From the NCBI GenBank assembly GCA_021234155.1, contig JAJEKV010000064.1, forward strand, positions 1,612,001 to 1,676,000: a stretch of DNA of 64,000 nucleotides, written 5' to 3'. Positions 11,361 to 21,260 of the stretch are shown here, in pieces; position 1 is the stretch's first letter, and each line of letters starts with the position of its first letter. Source of the DNA: Isoetes taiwanensis. Its lineage: Eukaryota > Streptophyta > Lycopodiopsida > Isoetales > Isoetaceae. The notes under the pieces are model-generated. The model was given only the letters and a program-made list of their open reading frames with translations, did no database searches and was not told the DNA's origin. The position numbers and the translations under genes were made by a program.

Positions 11361-12115
11361 ATGCCTATAGGTTCTGCTGCTAAGACAATGACCGTCAAGG
11401 CTGCAGCGGCTAAGGCTGCATCCGTCAGATTGGGAAAGCGTCCCGTGGGAGAGTGCTCTGGTCTGGAGGATAGTTTGCTAGATGTTACATGATCAGGTTC
11501 AAGATCAGACCCGTGCCCCAGTTTGGGCAAGAGGCATGGAGCAGAGGCTTACTGCTCACAAGGACGATAAGCTGGGCAAGCTAGATGCAAGAATTTCAGC
11601 TTTGCAGCTTGAGATTGAGCGGAAGAGCAAGAAGACATGCACACTAGCATTTAGATTTGAGGGAAATGTACGGCAGTTTGATTTCCTCAACGAGATGGAG
11701 GATGTCTTTGCAGATATCAAAAGTAAGCTGAGGCTATAGAAGCACTTGATCCCTTCCGTTCAACAGAGCATTGACATAGGTAACACTCTTTTGGATAATA
11801 GAAAATAAGTAGTAATTATAAGGGATAGGGATGATCCGAAGGTGGCCCAGTGATTTGAGCTAGGAGCTTTCAGTTCTGATTATGGTAAGAGACTGCGACA
11901 AGCTCGTAAGTTAGCTCTTGAATGGGGTTCTAGCCAGGGTAGACAGAAGCGGCCTTATGCTATGTCGGGTTTATGTTTTCTTTGTCAGAGGCCTGGTCAT
12001 AAGGCTGTGCAATGTCCTGCTAGAGCTTTGGTCTCTCCTGCCCCCAACAGCTGCATCTCGTGATGGCTACAAATGCTAATGCTGCCTTCTACAATAACAA
12101 TAGGTCGTAATTTAA
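11361..12115 (+). pseudogene. DIRS-like gag, unit A
   Basis: From ATG at 11361 the frame reads MPIGSAAKTMTVKAAAAKAA, then after frame changes the conserved core FEGNVRQFDFLNEMEDVFAD, a segment on IRDRDDPKVAQ, and ends with a CCHC-like knuckle (CFLCQRPGHKAVQCPA). Similar 'DRGN...DRDG' and basic 'RLRQARKLA' stretches are typical of DIRS/Ngaro gag-like proteins. At least two frame breaks and an in-frame stop interrupt it. Three more copies follow in units B, C and D. Confidence 0.55.
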
Positions 12116-12459
12116 CGCTCCAATATTTTTCTGCAGTTGCTAATGTGCTAATTTACATTTGCTATATCAATGTACGCATTTTTCTTTTCTAACATGATCA
12201 CTTGGTGCCTTCATTTTACGTTTGAATTTTGTTTTGTTCAAGGTGTATTTTTCCTTCTTATGGTGGTGGTTCTAAGATGTTTTAATGTGGTGCTGTTGTT
12301 CTTCAGATGAAAACCTTGTCTCTACTACTCCTACCCATTCCCTTAGCAGCCGTTTAAAGTTGCATTTCTCCTTTTGGCAAATTTTTGTAATAGTGCCATG
12401 GTGTTGGATTACTCCTCTGCTATGGTTACATGGTCCTCTGGTTAGGTGCCCCAATGGTT

Positions 12460-13300
12460 TCCTTATCTTATGATGCTAGTGGCTCAGGTTGGGGTGTTTA
12501 GGTACATGACTTTTCTATGTGCAATTCTTTTAATGGGTCTATTGATGAGTTAGATCAGTCTTCTTCTTCTACCGCTCGTGAACTACTAGCCTTAGCCCAT
12601 TCTGACTCCATAATTTTCTTAAACTCCATGCTGAGGATTTCAGTGGCAAATGCATTCTTGCCTATGGGGATTCTATAAATTCTTATTACATTTTGACTAA
12701 ACGCAGCTCCCAAGTCTCGATTCTCCACAGTTTGTCCTCAAAATTTTCACTCTTTGTCTTCGTCTAGTATTGTCCTCAAACCTGCATGGGTTCTCCATAG
12801 TCTCAATCAATGGGCCAATTACCTATCTAAGCTTAAGGATTTTGATGATTATGGTTTGACACCTGAAGTTTTTCGAATCATTGACCTAGCTTGGGGCCCT
12901 CATGACTGGGACCGCTTTGCTAATTTGAGTAACCATTTGCTTCCTAAATTTAATTGTTGGCATCCTATTTTGGGAGACCCTTGTCCACCTGATGCTTTTG
13001 CCTAGTCTTGGCATGGTACTAATAGCTATTGTTTTCCCCCTCTTGCTTTGGTTTTCAAAGCCTTCTCTTTTGCTAAGGCCTGCCGAGCCGATTGTACCTT
13101 GATAATTTTCCACTGGGAGTCAGCCCCGTGGTGGCCTTCGCTATGCAATGATGCCGGAGAGTGGGATGCAACTGTTGTGGATCACTTGTACTTTCCTGCA
13201 GGCGGGCAAGGCCTTACGATGAGTCATTCTCCCAAGCTTTTGTGTCACAAACCAACCAGTCCTGTTATTGCTTTGCGGATCGTCAATACTAACTAGGTGA
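12460..13300 (+). pseudogene. DIRS-type RNase H domain remnant
   Basis: Readable in one main frame with a few stops: DASGSGWGV, then SSTARELLALAHSDSIIF, DDYGLTPEVFRIIDLAWGPH, DWDRFANLSNHLLPKFNCW and the tail with FPPLALVFKAFSFAKACRA. The 'LTP..F..id..WGPH..DRFA...N' signature is the C-terminal part of RNase H in DIRS, PAT and Ngaro elements. No reverse transcriptase precedes it. Confidence 0.65.
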
Positions 13301-13346
13301 GCTTTTATTTCATGTAGAGGTTTTTTGTTCAGAGTTTTGGAATGAT

Positions 13347-13535
13347 TTGGATGGTGATATTGATATACTTGATTTGAAGGTTGCTTTCCAGAAGTTTTTG
13401 ATGCGTTCTAGGTCTGACAGCACTTTAAGGAGTTATCAGCATGCTTGGTCCCTCTTCAAAAACTGGTGCATAGTTAAGGGACGTGATTTCCTCTCTACTA
13501 GTCCTCCTACCTTATTCTGCCTTATTTTGCCTTAG
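13347..13535 (+). pseudogene. tyrosine recombinase N-terminal (core-binding) fragment
   Basis: Sixty-two codons with LKVAFQKFLMRSRSDSTLRS, then YQHAWSLFKNWCIVKGRDF. This is the SAM-like core-binding domain seen at the N-terminus of phage-integrase-type recombinases ('S.sTlrsY...w..F..WC'). The catalytic domain with R-H-R-Y is absent because unit B starts here. Position directly after RNase H fits a DIRS-like element. Confidence 0.6.
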
Positions 13536-14820
13536 CGACTCTGATTTCGCATCTAACCCATCGCTGTGTTTGTGTTGCTCGGTCTCCATTTTTTCTGTGA
13601 TTGTTCATCCTCATCTAGGAGTCTACTGGCATGATTGTTCTCGTCGTGTTTCCTTGGCTGTTGTAGCAGTGATTGATTATCTTGGAGCCACTTTGCTATT
13701 CGAATGGGATTTTCTACGAAGCCTTTTCCAACCCTGCGATCTGCTTTTGGATTTGGGCGATGGAGCACTTTTTATTCTCAGAAGGCTCTGCTAGTTGGTC
13801 AGTTTTAGTGTGGCAATGCTTACAGTGGAAAACCGTTTCCCTTCTCCTCTCGGCTTCTACTTTGTTTGTTGCTACTCCTCCCCGTTTCCAATTCCGTGCA
13901 GAGCCCACAAGGTTGTTTTCAATGCCATTCTTTTTGCTAGAGTGAAGCAAATTTGGCAGTGTCGATCGGAGTTTTCTGAGTGCCTTCCTTTTGCTAGCAT
14001 GAACTCAGTCTGAGAGCCAGCATGAATGAGGTTGGTCTTTGTTTAGAGTTGCTTTGGTTCCACAATTCTCCACAATCTTCTTTGATCTGTGCGCCTAAGG
14101 ACTGGTCTGTGGCCCTAAGAAGAACTTTTATTCCTTCGAGTTTGCACCGTATTTTCCTTTGTATAATGCCTAAAGGTTCTGCTGCTAAGACATCAGCTGC
14201 CAAGGCTGCAACGGCTAAGGCTGCGTCCGTCAGATTAGGGAAGCACCCCTTGGGATAGTGCTCTAGTTTGGAGGATAATAGATGTTTTGCAGGAACATGA
14301 TTAGGTTCAAGATTAGACACGTCCCCCAGCTTGGGCATGGAACAGAGGCTTGCTGCTCACAAGGATGATAAGCTGGGCGAGTTAGATGCAAGAATTTCAT
14401 CTTTGCAGCTTGAGATTGAGCGGAGGAGCAAGAAGACGCGCACACAAGTGTTTAGATTTGAGGGAAATGTACAGCAGTTCGATTTTCTCAACGAGATGGA
14501 GGATGTCTTTGCAGATATCAAAAGTAAGCTGAGGCTAGAGAAGCACCTACCCCTTCCGTTCATCAATGCATTGACAGAGGTAACATTCTTTTGGATAACG
14601 GATAACAAGTAGTAATTATAAGGGATAGGGATGGTCTGAAGGTAGCCGAGTGCTTTGAGCTAGGGGCCTTTAGTTCTGATTATGATAAGAGACTGCAACA
14701 AGCTCGTAAGTTAGCTCTTGAATGGTGTTCCAGCCAGGGTCGATAGAAGCAACCTTATGCTATGTCGGGTTTATGTTTTGTTTGTCAGAGACCAAGTCAT
14801 ATGGTTGCGCAGTAGAACTG
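13513..14820 (+). mobile_element. DIRS-like tandem unit B (leader plus gag)
   Basis: Repeats 10760-12000 of unit A: 'gactctgatttcgcatctaaccc', the stretch with 'tttctacgaagccttttccaacc', 'gttgttttcaatgccattctttttgctagagtgaagca', and the gag-like frame from ATG 14166 (MPKGSAAKTSAAKAATAKAA). The FEGNVQQFDFLNEMEDVFAD core is intact over about 60 codons. It ends at 'gttgcgcagt', inside the region just after the zinc knuckle, where unit C begins. Confidence 0.7.
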
Positions 14821-15768
14821 GTCCGTGCAGAGCCTAGATGGTTGTTTTCGATGCCATTCTTTTTGCTAGAGTGAAGCAGATTTGGCAGTGTCGATCGAGT
14901 TTTTACGAAAGTGCCTTCCTTTTGCCGGTAGCGAACTTCGGTCGGCGGCCCAAAGATGAATCAGGTTGGTCTTTGTTTAGATTTGCTTTGGTTCCACAAT
15001 TCTCCATTACCTTCTTTTTAGTGCAGGCCCTAAGGACCGGTGCGTGGCCCTAAAAGAACTTTTTATTCCTTCGAGTTTATACGTAGTAGTATTTTCCTTT
15101 ATATAATGCCTAAAGGTTACTTTGCTAAGACAACAGTACCAAAGGCTGCAGCCTAAAGGTCGTAAGATCCATCGATTGGGGAAGCACCCCTTGGGAGAGT
15201 GCTCTGGTCTGGAGGATAGTTTGATAGATGTTTTGCAGGAACATGATCAGGTTCAAGATCAGACACGTGCCCCAGCTTGGGCATGGAACAGAGGCTTGCT
15301 GCTTACAAGGACGATAAGCTGGGTGAGTTAGATGCAAGAATTTCATCTTTTCAGCTTGAGATTGAGCAGAAGAGCAAGAAGACGCGCACACCAGTGTTTA
15401 GATTTGAGGGAAATGTACGGCAGTTCGATTTTTCTCAACGAGATGGAGGATGTCTTTGCAGATATCAAAAGTAAGCTGAGGCTAGAGAAGCACCTGACCC
15501 CTTCCGTTCAGCAACGCATTGACAGGGGTAACATTCTTTTGGATAACGGGTAACAAGTAGTAATTATAAGGGATAGGGATGGTCTGAAGGTGGCCGAGTG
15601 CTTTGAGCTAGGGGCCTTTAGTTCTGATCATGATAAGAGACTGCAGCAAGCTCGTAAGTTAGCTCTTGAATGGGGTTCCAGCCAGGGTCAATAGAAGCGA
15701 CCTTATGCTATGTCGGGTTTATGTTTTGTTTGTCAGAGGCCAAATCATATGGTTACGCAGTAGGACTA
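14821..15768 (+). mobile_element. DIRS-like tandem unit C (gag)
   Basis: Starts at 'gtccgtgcagagcc' and repeats the gag part of unit B. The frame from ATG 15106 is broken early, but FEGNVRQFDF and a downstream stretch ending LLDNG are clear. Compared with A and B it lacks the leader, so the repeat unit here is about 948 bp. The stop after LLDNG is shared with unit D, so the frame was lost before the units multiplied. Confidence 0.7.
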
Positions 15769-16807
15769 GTCCGTGCAGAGTCCACAGGGTTGTTTTCGAT
15801 GCCATTCTTTTTGCTAGAGTGAAGCAGATTTGGCAGTGTTGATCGGAGTTTTCTGAGTGCCTTCCTTTTGCCAGCACGAACTCAGTCTGACAGCCAGCAT
15901 GAATCAGGTTGGTCTTTGTTTAGAGTTGCTTTGGTTCCACAATTCTCCACAACCTTCTTTGATGCAGGCGCCTAAGGACTGGTCTGCGGGGCCTAAGAAG
16001 AACTTTTATTCCTTCGAGTTTGCACCGTATTTTCCTTTGTATAATGCCTAAAGGTTCTGCTGCTAAGACAGCAGCTGCCAAGGCTGCAACGGCTAAGGCT
16101 GCATCCGTCAGATTGCAAAGCACCCCTTGGGAGAGTGCTCTGGTCTGGAGGATAGTTTGATAGATGTTTTGCAGGAACATGATCAAGTTCAAGATCAGAC
16201 ATGTGCCCCAACTTGGGCATAGAACCGAGGCTTGCTGCTCACAAGGACGATAAGCTGGGCGAGTTCAAGAATTTCAGCTTTGCAGCTTGAGATTGAGCGG
16301 AAGAGCAAGAAGACGTGCACACCAGTGTTTAGATTTGAGGAAAATGTACGGCAGTTCGATTTTCTCAACGAGATGGAGGATGTCTTTGCAGATATCAAAA
16401 GTAAGCTGAGGCTAGAGAAGCACCTGACCCCTTCCGTTCAGCAAAGCATTGACAGAGGTAACATTCTTTTGGATAACGGGTAACAAGTAGTAATTATAAG
16501 GGATAGGGATGGTTTGAAGGTGGCCGAGTGCTTTGAGCCAGAGGCCTTTAGTTCTGATCATGATAAGAGACTGTAGCAAGCTCGTAAGTTAGCTCTTGAA
16601 TGGGGTTCCATCCAGGGTCCATAGAAGCGACCTTATGCTATGTCGGATTTATGTTTTGTTTGTCAGAGGTCAAGTCAATGGTTGCGCAGTGTCCTGCTAG
16701 AGCTTTGGTCTCTCCTGCCCCCCAACAGCTGCATCTCCCGATGGCTACAAATGCTAATGATGCCTTCTACAATAACAATAGGTCTTATTTTCAGTTAAAA
16801 TAGCAAC
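15769..16807 (+). mobile_element. DIRS-like tandem unit D (gag), abuts duplication copy 2
   Basis: Starts at 'gtccgtgcagag' like unit C and repeats it, then runs further than B and C to the zinc-knuckle region and 'gctacaaatgctaatgatgcc', as unit A does at 12065. ATG 16044 opens MPKGSAAKTAAAKAATAKAA. It ends at 16807, exactly where the second copy of the 3.4 kb duplication starts. Confidence 0.7.
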
Positions 16808-17273
16808 ATAAGACAAAAACAATACTTTATATAAGCTTGTTATTACCTGCAAAACACAAAGCAATGTCCACATTCAATTGATCCACAACCCCTTTCATAT
16901 GTACAAAAACTCAATTTTGGGTTGGCTCCTCAAGGCCAAAGGCTAGTTCTTATGTGGGTTCATACATGAGTCCTCTTACCACATTGGTTTTACGCGTCAA
17001 GACATAGATAATACTCTCTTTACCACAGATAATACTCTCTTTACAATGTACGTTCTATCTAGGGTTATGATGTTGGACTGATAGGCAAATTCTGGATAAT
17101 GCAAAATTGATAATTATGGATAGGCAAATTATGGATAATTACCCTTGACAACCATTGCAACTAGATACATCTGACGTTAACGTGGCCATGTCTTCTTGCC
17201 AACATCCTTGGCATATGCTTATTCAGAACTTCACACTCACATCCATCATCAACAATTAAAAACGTGAACCCAA

Positions 17274-17654
17274 TTAGGAACACGTTCCACGCTCCACAAT
17301 TATCATCTCTTCTGTGGTCTCTCCCTTCCAAGCAAATACCTTATTCATGATCTGTACCCCATTGCCAACCATGATTCGAAGTAGCTGTGAATTGAAAGTG
17401 CAACCAACTACCAATTTCCATCCAAGGTCTCCTATGTCATTTGTCCGTGTTGTAAAAAACTTCGCCCCAACCTTGATTTCCAACACCGCCAAATATTTTG
17501 ATTCTTGAAATAAGGAATGAGGATGAAGGAAGAAAGAAGGAAAGAAGAGAATGTAGTGGTGACGGGAAGCAAAGGCTGGATTTTGGCAAGCCAGGCAAAT
17601 TTCTACACATTTTCTAATTTTTCGAGCCACAAGATTCGAAAATAAAGAATCCAA
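17274..17654 (-). CDS. unrecognised 126-codon ORF inside the duplication
   Basis: The frame reads MDSLFSNLVARKIRKCVEIC and later EIKVGAKFFTTRTNDIGDLG, WKLVVGCTFNSQLLRIMVGN and VFAWKGETTEEMIIVERG. In copy 1 the corresponding frame (2552-2833) is cut at about 93 codons by a stop in place of the arginine codon after NPQLL. I do not recognise the family. The composition looks coding-like, but there is no other support, so it may be a remnant carried by the repeat. Confidence 0.25.
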   Translation of the reverse strand: MDSLFSNLVARKIRKCVEICLACQNPAFASRHHYILFFPSFFLHPHSLFQESKYLAVLEIKVGAKFFTTRTNDIGDLGWKLVVGCTFNSQLLRIMVGNGVQIMNKVFAWKGETTEEMIIVERGTCS

Positions 17655-17749
17655 CGGATTGTATTAAAACTGGTTTACGTGGCAGTGCACGTGGATAAGC
17701 TAGAATTCTAGGAATTCTTGTAGGGAGGGTTAGACAAGCCTGCTAAAAA

Positions 17750-17895
17750 TATCTTTAAAGCAATCATTCAATCCAATATATGGGACTGAGCTCACTCATT
17801 GAAATAGAGACAATGCATAATGTTGAGCTCACTCTACAACGTTGAATGTTTTGCCACATTCTTGACAAAACCTCCACCTCAAACACTTGGCTACC
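17750..17895 (-). pseudogene. adenylate kinase LID-region fragment, duplication copy 2
   Basis: Second copy of the fragment at 2928-3125. The minus strand again gives VAKCLRWRFCQECGKTFNV across about 17838-17893, followed by stops. Confidence 0.55.
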
Positions 17896-19574
17896 CGTAT
17901 GTTTTACCTGTGTGTTATTCATACGGGTATATGTAAGTTTAAAGTTCAAAAAAGCCCGTTTACATCACGAGCATTAGTTGTATGTTCAATATTATGTGAA
18001 CCCGCCTTCGGATTCCCCCTCAATATGCACCAGACTCAATTTTGCGTTGGCTTCTTAGAGCCAAAGGCTCATTCTTATATGGGTTCATATTCGCTTGATC
18101 CACAACCCCTTTCATATGTACAAAGACAAAGCTCTCCTGGCCAACTTCCCTTTACAGACTGTGTATAAGGCACTCCAAGCCTACGATGTGTGTTCTTCAT
18201 ACATGTATATATAAGTTTAAAGTTCAAAAAAACCTTTTTATGTCATGAGCATTAGTTGTATATTCAACATTATGTGAACCCGCCTTGGGATTCCCTCTCA
18301 ATATGCACTAGACTCAATGTTGCATTGGCTTCTCAGGGCCAAAGGCTAGTTCTTATGTGGGTTCATACACGACTCCTCTTACCACATTCATTTTACACGT
18401 CAAGCCATAGATAATACTCTCTTTACCATAGATAATACTCTCTTTACAATGTACGTTCTGTCTAGGTTTATGACGTTGGACTGATAGGCGAATTACGATG
18501 GATAATGCAAAATTGATACATAAATCCCTTCCTATTCAAGCAAAAGAACTTAATTCCATCCATGCTAGTTTTTATCAGTAGGAGTAACATGGATAAAAAT
18601 GCATCGCATGTAATGTGCTCTCATGAGCATGATTTAAATCGTCATGAGCACAATTCACTATCCTTTTATATTTTGATTTGTTGCAAATGTAGTTCAAAAC
18701 GTTATTGCAAACTGTGGAATATAGCCTTTGTTTAAAATTTCAACTTACACCTGAGAGTTAGAAATTGTAGAAAAGTTTGACTTGTCAGTTACTTCTTTCT
18801 CTGCAAGCGCATTCTGCTGAGATAATGTTTTCTTTCTCTGTAACCTTTTATAACTTCTATTGACTCTTTTCCATGAACTAACATGTTGTCTGTCTACTGC
18901 ATATTGTCTTTGAGAAGTAGCAATGTCAATATCTGACTTATTAATATCTCTTGTACTCTGATCAAGTTCTTCAGCAGTGGCGACATTCAACCCAGGGATT
19001 TGATGTTATTGTGTTGCCATATAAGGTTGTATATCCTCTTTGCATTAACAATATTTATCTCTATAGTGACAATACTTGAAGGGTACTATAGCGAAGGCAA
19101 TAAAACAACAAGAGCCCAAAAAACAAGCATGCTTATAGACTTGCAGAAACTGCCTAGAGTTGATGATGCTTTTTGTTTGATTACTGCAAAAAAATCAGAC
19201 ATGGTCCCATTTATTCTAAACCTTTAAAACACCATATCTGAAAAGGCTGCAATTTGCAAAATCTCTCAAGTATTTATATAGACTTTGCGCCTAGTGGAGG
19301 CAATATACTTTCGGAGCCCTTGTTTAAAATTTCAACTTACATCTGAGAGTTAGAAATTGTAGAAAGTTTGACTTATTAGTTACTTCTTTCTTTGCAAGCG
19401 CGTTCTGCTGAGATAATGCTTTCCTTCTCTTTAACCTTTTATAACTTCCATTGACTCTTTTCCATGAACTAGCATGCTGTATGTCTGCTGCATGTTGTCT
19501 TTGAGAAGTACTAATGTCAATATTTGACTTATTAATATCTCTTGTATTCTGATCAAGTTCTTCAGCAGTGGTGA

Positions 19575-19945
19575 CATTCTTTAGCTTACACACTAATGCA
19601 GAGTGTCTTGTGTTGCATTTACGCCAAAAATATGGTAATCCAACCCCTAAGCTGCAGGCTAATTTGCTTTCCATAGAAGTCAATTAAAGGCACAGAGGTA
19701 AGCACAGTCTTGGAAATGTCAATTTGAACAAAGCATTTGGGAGGCTTGTAAGGACAATATTCAGTAGCCATATAGGTTCCAATAAAATAAAAAATATCTT
19801 TAAAGCAATCTTCAATCCAATATATGGGACTGAGCTCAAAATTCTGCACTGCCTCTGTTGAATGTTTTGCCACATTCTTGACAAAACCTCCACCTCAAAC
19901 ACTTGGCTACCAATGCATTCTCTTTCATTTTCATGTTCCTACCAA
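19575..19945 (-). pseudogene. adenylate kinase fragment (LID to C-terminal part), copy 2
   Basis: Counterpart of 4812-5190. Reading from about 19942 gives NMKMKENALVAKCLRWRFC and QECGKTFN, here keeping the VAKC of the intact gene where copy 1 has VSKC. The rest matches copy 1. Confidence 0.55.
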
Positions 19946-20203
19946 TACAATTTCCTCTAATGATGTTTTACAATATTTGGCATAAGCTTCTTTTGAGTCT
20001 TTTAAATACTTTATTTTATGCCTAATTGGATCTTGTATAGTTGATCTCTCACAACTTACTTGCAAGTTTAAGTTTCAATGCCCAAGTCAATGTATCGATC
20101 ACATGAAAACTACCATTTACCTTATTAGGAATAATGTACGTTCTGTCTACATTTATGATGTTGGACTGATAGGAAAATTATGGATAATGCAAAATTGATA
20201 CAT

Positions 20204-21260
20204 CTGTAATTTGGCCCTAGCATCCTCATCAAAAGTGGGAGTATGCGCAGTCTTCTGTGGGATAGAGGTTTTAGCAGTAGATGGAATAGCAACAACAGAG
20301 AGGGCGGAAGAGACAACATAAGCTAAAGGGGACACAATAGAGGTAGAAGGCACAAAGGAAGAAGAGACCATTGCAGGGTGATCTCTCTTAGCACGAAAAT
20401 TTGCAAATAAATCAAGTTGAGAAAAGAAGTTAGCAAGCTGAGGACCATTGTAAAATTTCAACGCATACTTCAGAAAGATAGGGCCACTTTTCACAAATAT
20501 ACAGTCAGGAAGACCGCGACTAGAAGGAAGAGAGACACAAATTTTAGCTCCATCAACAATAGAATGAGCCAGATGAATACCCAGACCATTAACAATACTG
20601 ATAAGAAACTCTGACACCAAGAGATCAAGAGGAAGATTAGGAATAGAAAACCAACATGACATCTTAAGAGCACGATCCGTACCAGGAGCAAATTTAGGCG
20701 AGTACGGCTGATACAAAATATAATCACTCCATATTGGGTCCACACCACGTGCCACCAGTTGCTCAACAACAATGGCATCATAAAAAAAATCAAGAAGAAC
20801 TTTCTATCCAGCATCTTTAAAGTTCAATAATGTGATAGCCATATTCTCCAAAGATGGCCAGTCAACTAATAATCAAGCTTTCTAGTATCAAAAAATGCTC
20901 CAGTATATTGACCCACCACACTAAACAACATAAAATTACCAATACATTTTTTGTGCAAATCATGATCAATCTCAACCACATTGTACTCAGACGCTTGAAG
21001 AGTATTTTTTACACATTTCAGGCCGATAAAAGACTTCAACATGAGGTAACTGAAGCTCCAACTGTGTCTCCTTTGCCCTTAACTCACCCAAGAGATTACT
21101 GAGATCTTTTTTATTATCTTGAATCATTACATTAATAACTGTAGCAAGGAGTTGACCTTCCACTTGAATAAGCAACCTCCTTGCAGTCAAAATGACTTCA
21201 GTGCAGTTGCTGGTGCATCTTGTTTCTCTCCTGTCTAGCCTTTTATTCAATCACCTGATC
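20204..21260 (-). pseudogene. LINE ORF1-like (DUF4283-type) remnant
   Basis: A 200-codon frame (20755-20153) includes MSCWFSIPNLPLDLLVSEFL, NGLGIHLAHSIVDGAKICVS and FAPGTDRALK. The 'W..iPnLPldLl...i...vN.lG' pattern is that of the DUF4283-type domain found in plant L1 ORF1 proteins. Upstream on the same strand (21250-20987) lies a charged stretch, KKDLSNLLGELRAKETQLEL, possibly its N-terminal coiled coil. A stop (LLNFKDAG then TAG) separates the pieces. The 3' end is replaced by the duplication copy, so reverse transcriptase is absent. Confidence 0.55.

Larger units (their letters stand above)
10803..13512 (+). mobile_element. DIRS-like retroelement remnant, unit A
   Basis: Order on the plus strand: untranslated leader, gag-like frame with a zinc knuckle, RNase H and the start of a tyrosine recombinase. 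This order and the RNase H sequence type are those of DIRS/Ngaro-class retrotransposons, which integrate by a tyrosine recombinase instead of a DDE integrase. The reverse transcriptase, which should precede RNase H, is missing: only about 330 bp separate the gag end from the RNase H start. The recombinase is cut off where unit B starts. Stops and frameshifts are frequent, so the element is dead. Confidence 0.7.
16808..20203. repeat. 3.4 kb segmental duplication, copy 2
   Basis: Direct copy of 1984-5443 with scattered substitutions, an ~80 bp deletion near 19091 and a small insertion near 18580 ('gtaggagtaacatggataaaaatgc'). It carries the same kinase fragments and the same internal triple module. 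Its left edge touches DIRS-like unit D and its right edge touches the LINE ORF1-like remnant. Confidence 0.85.
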
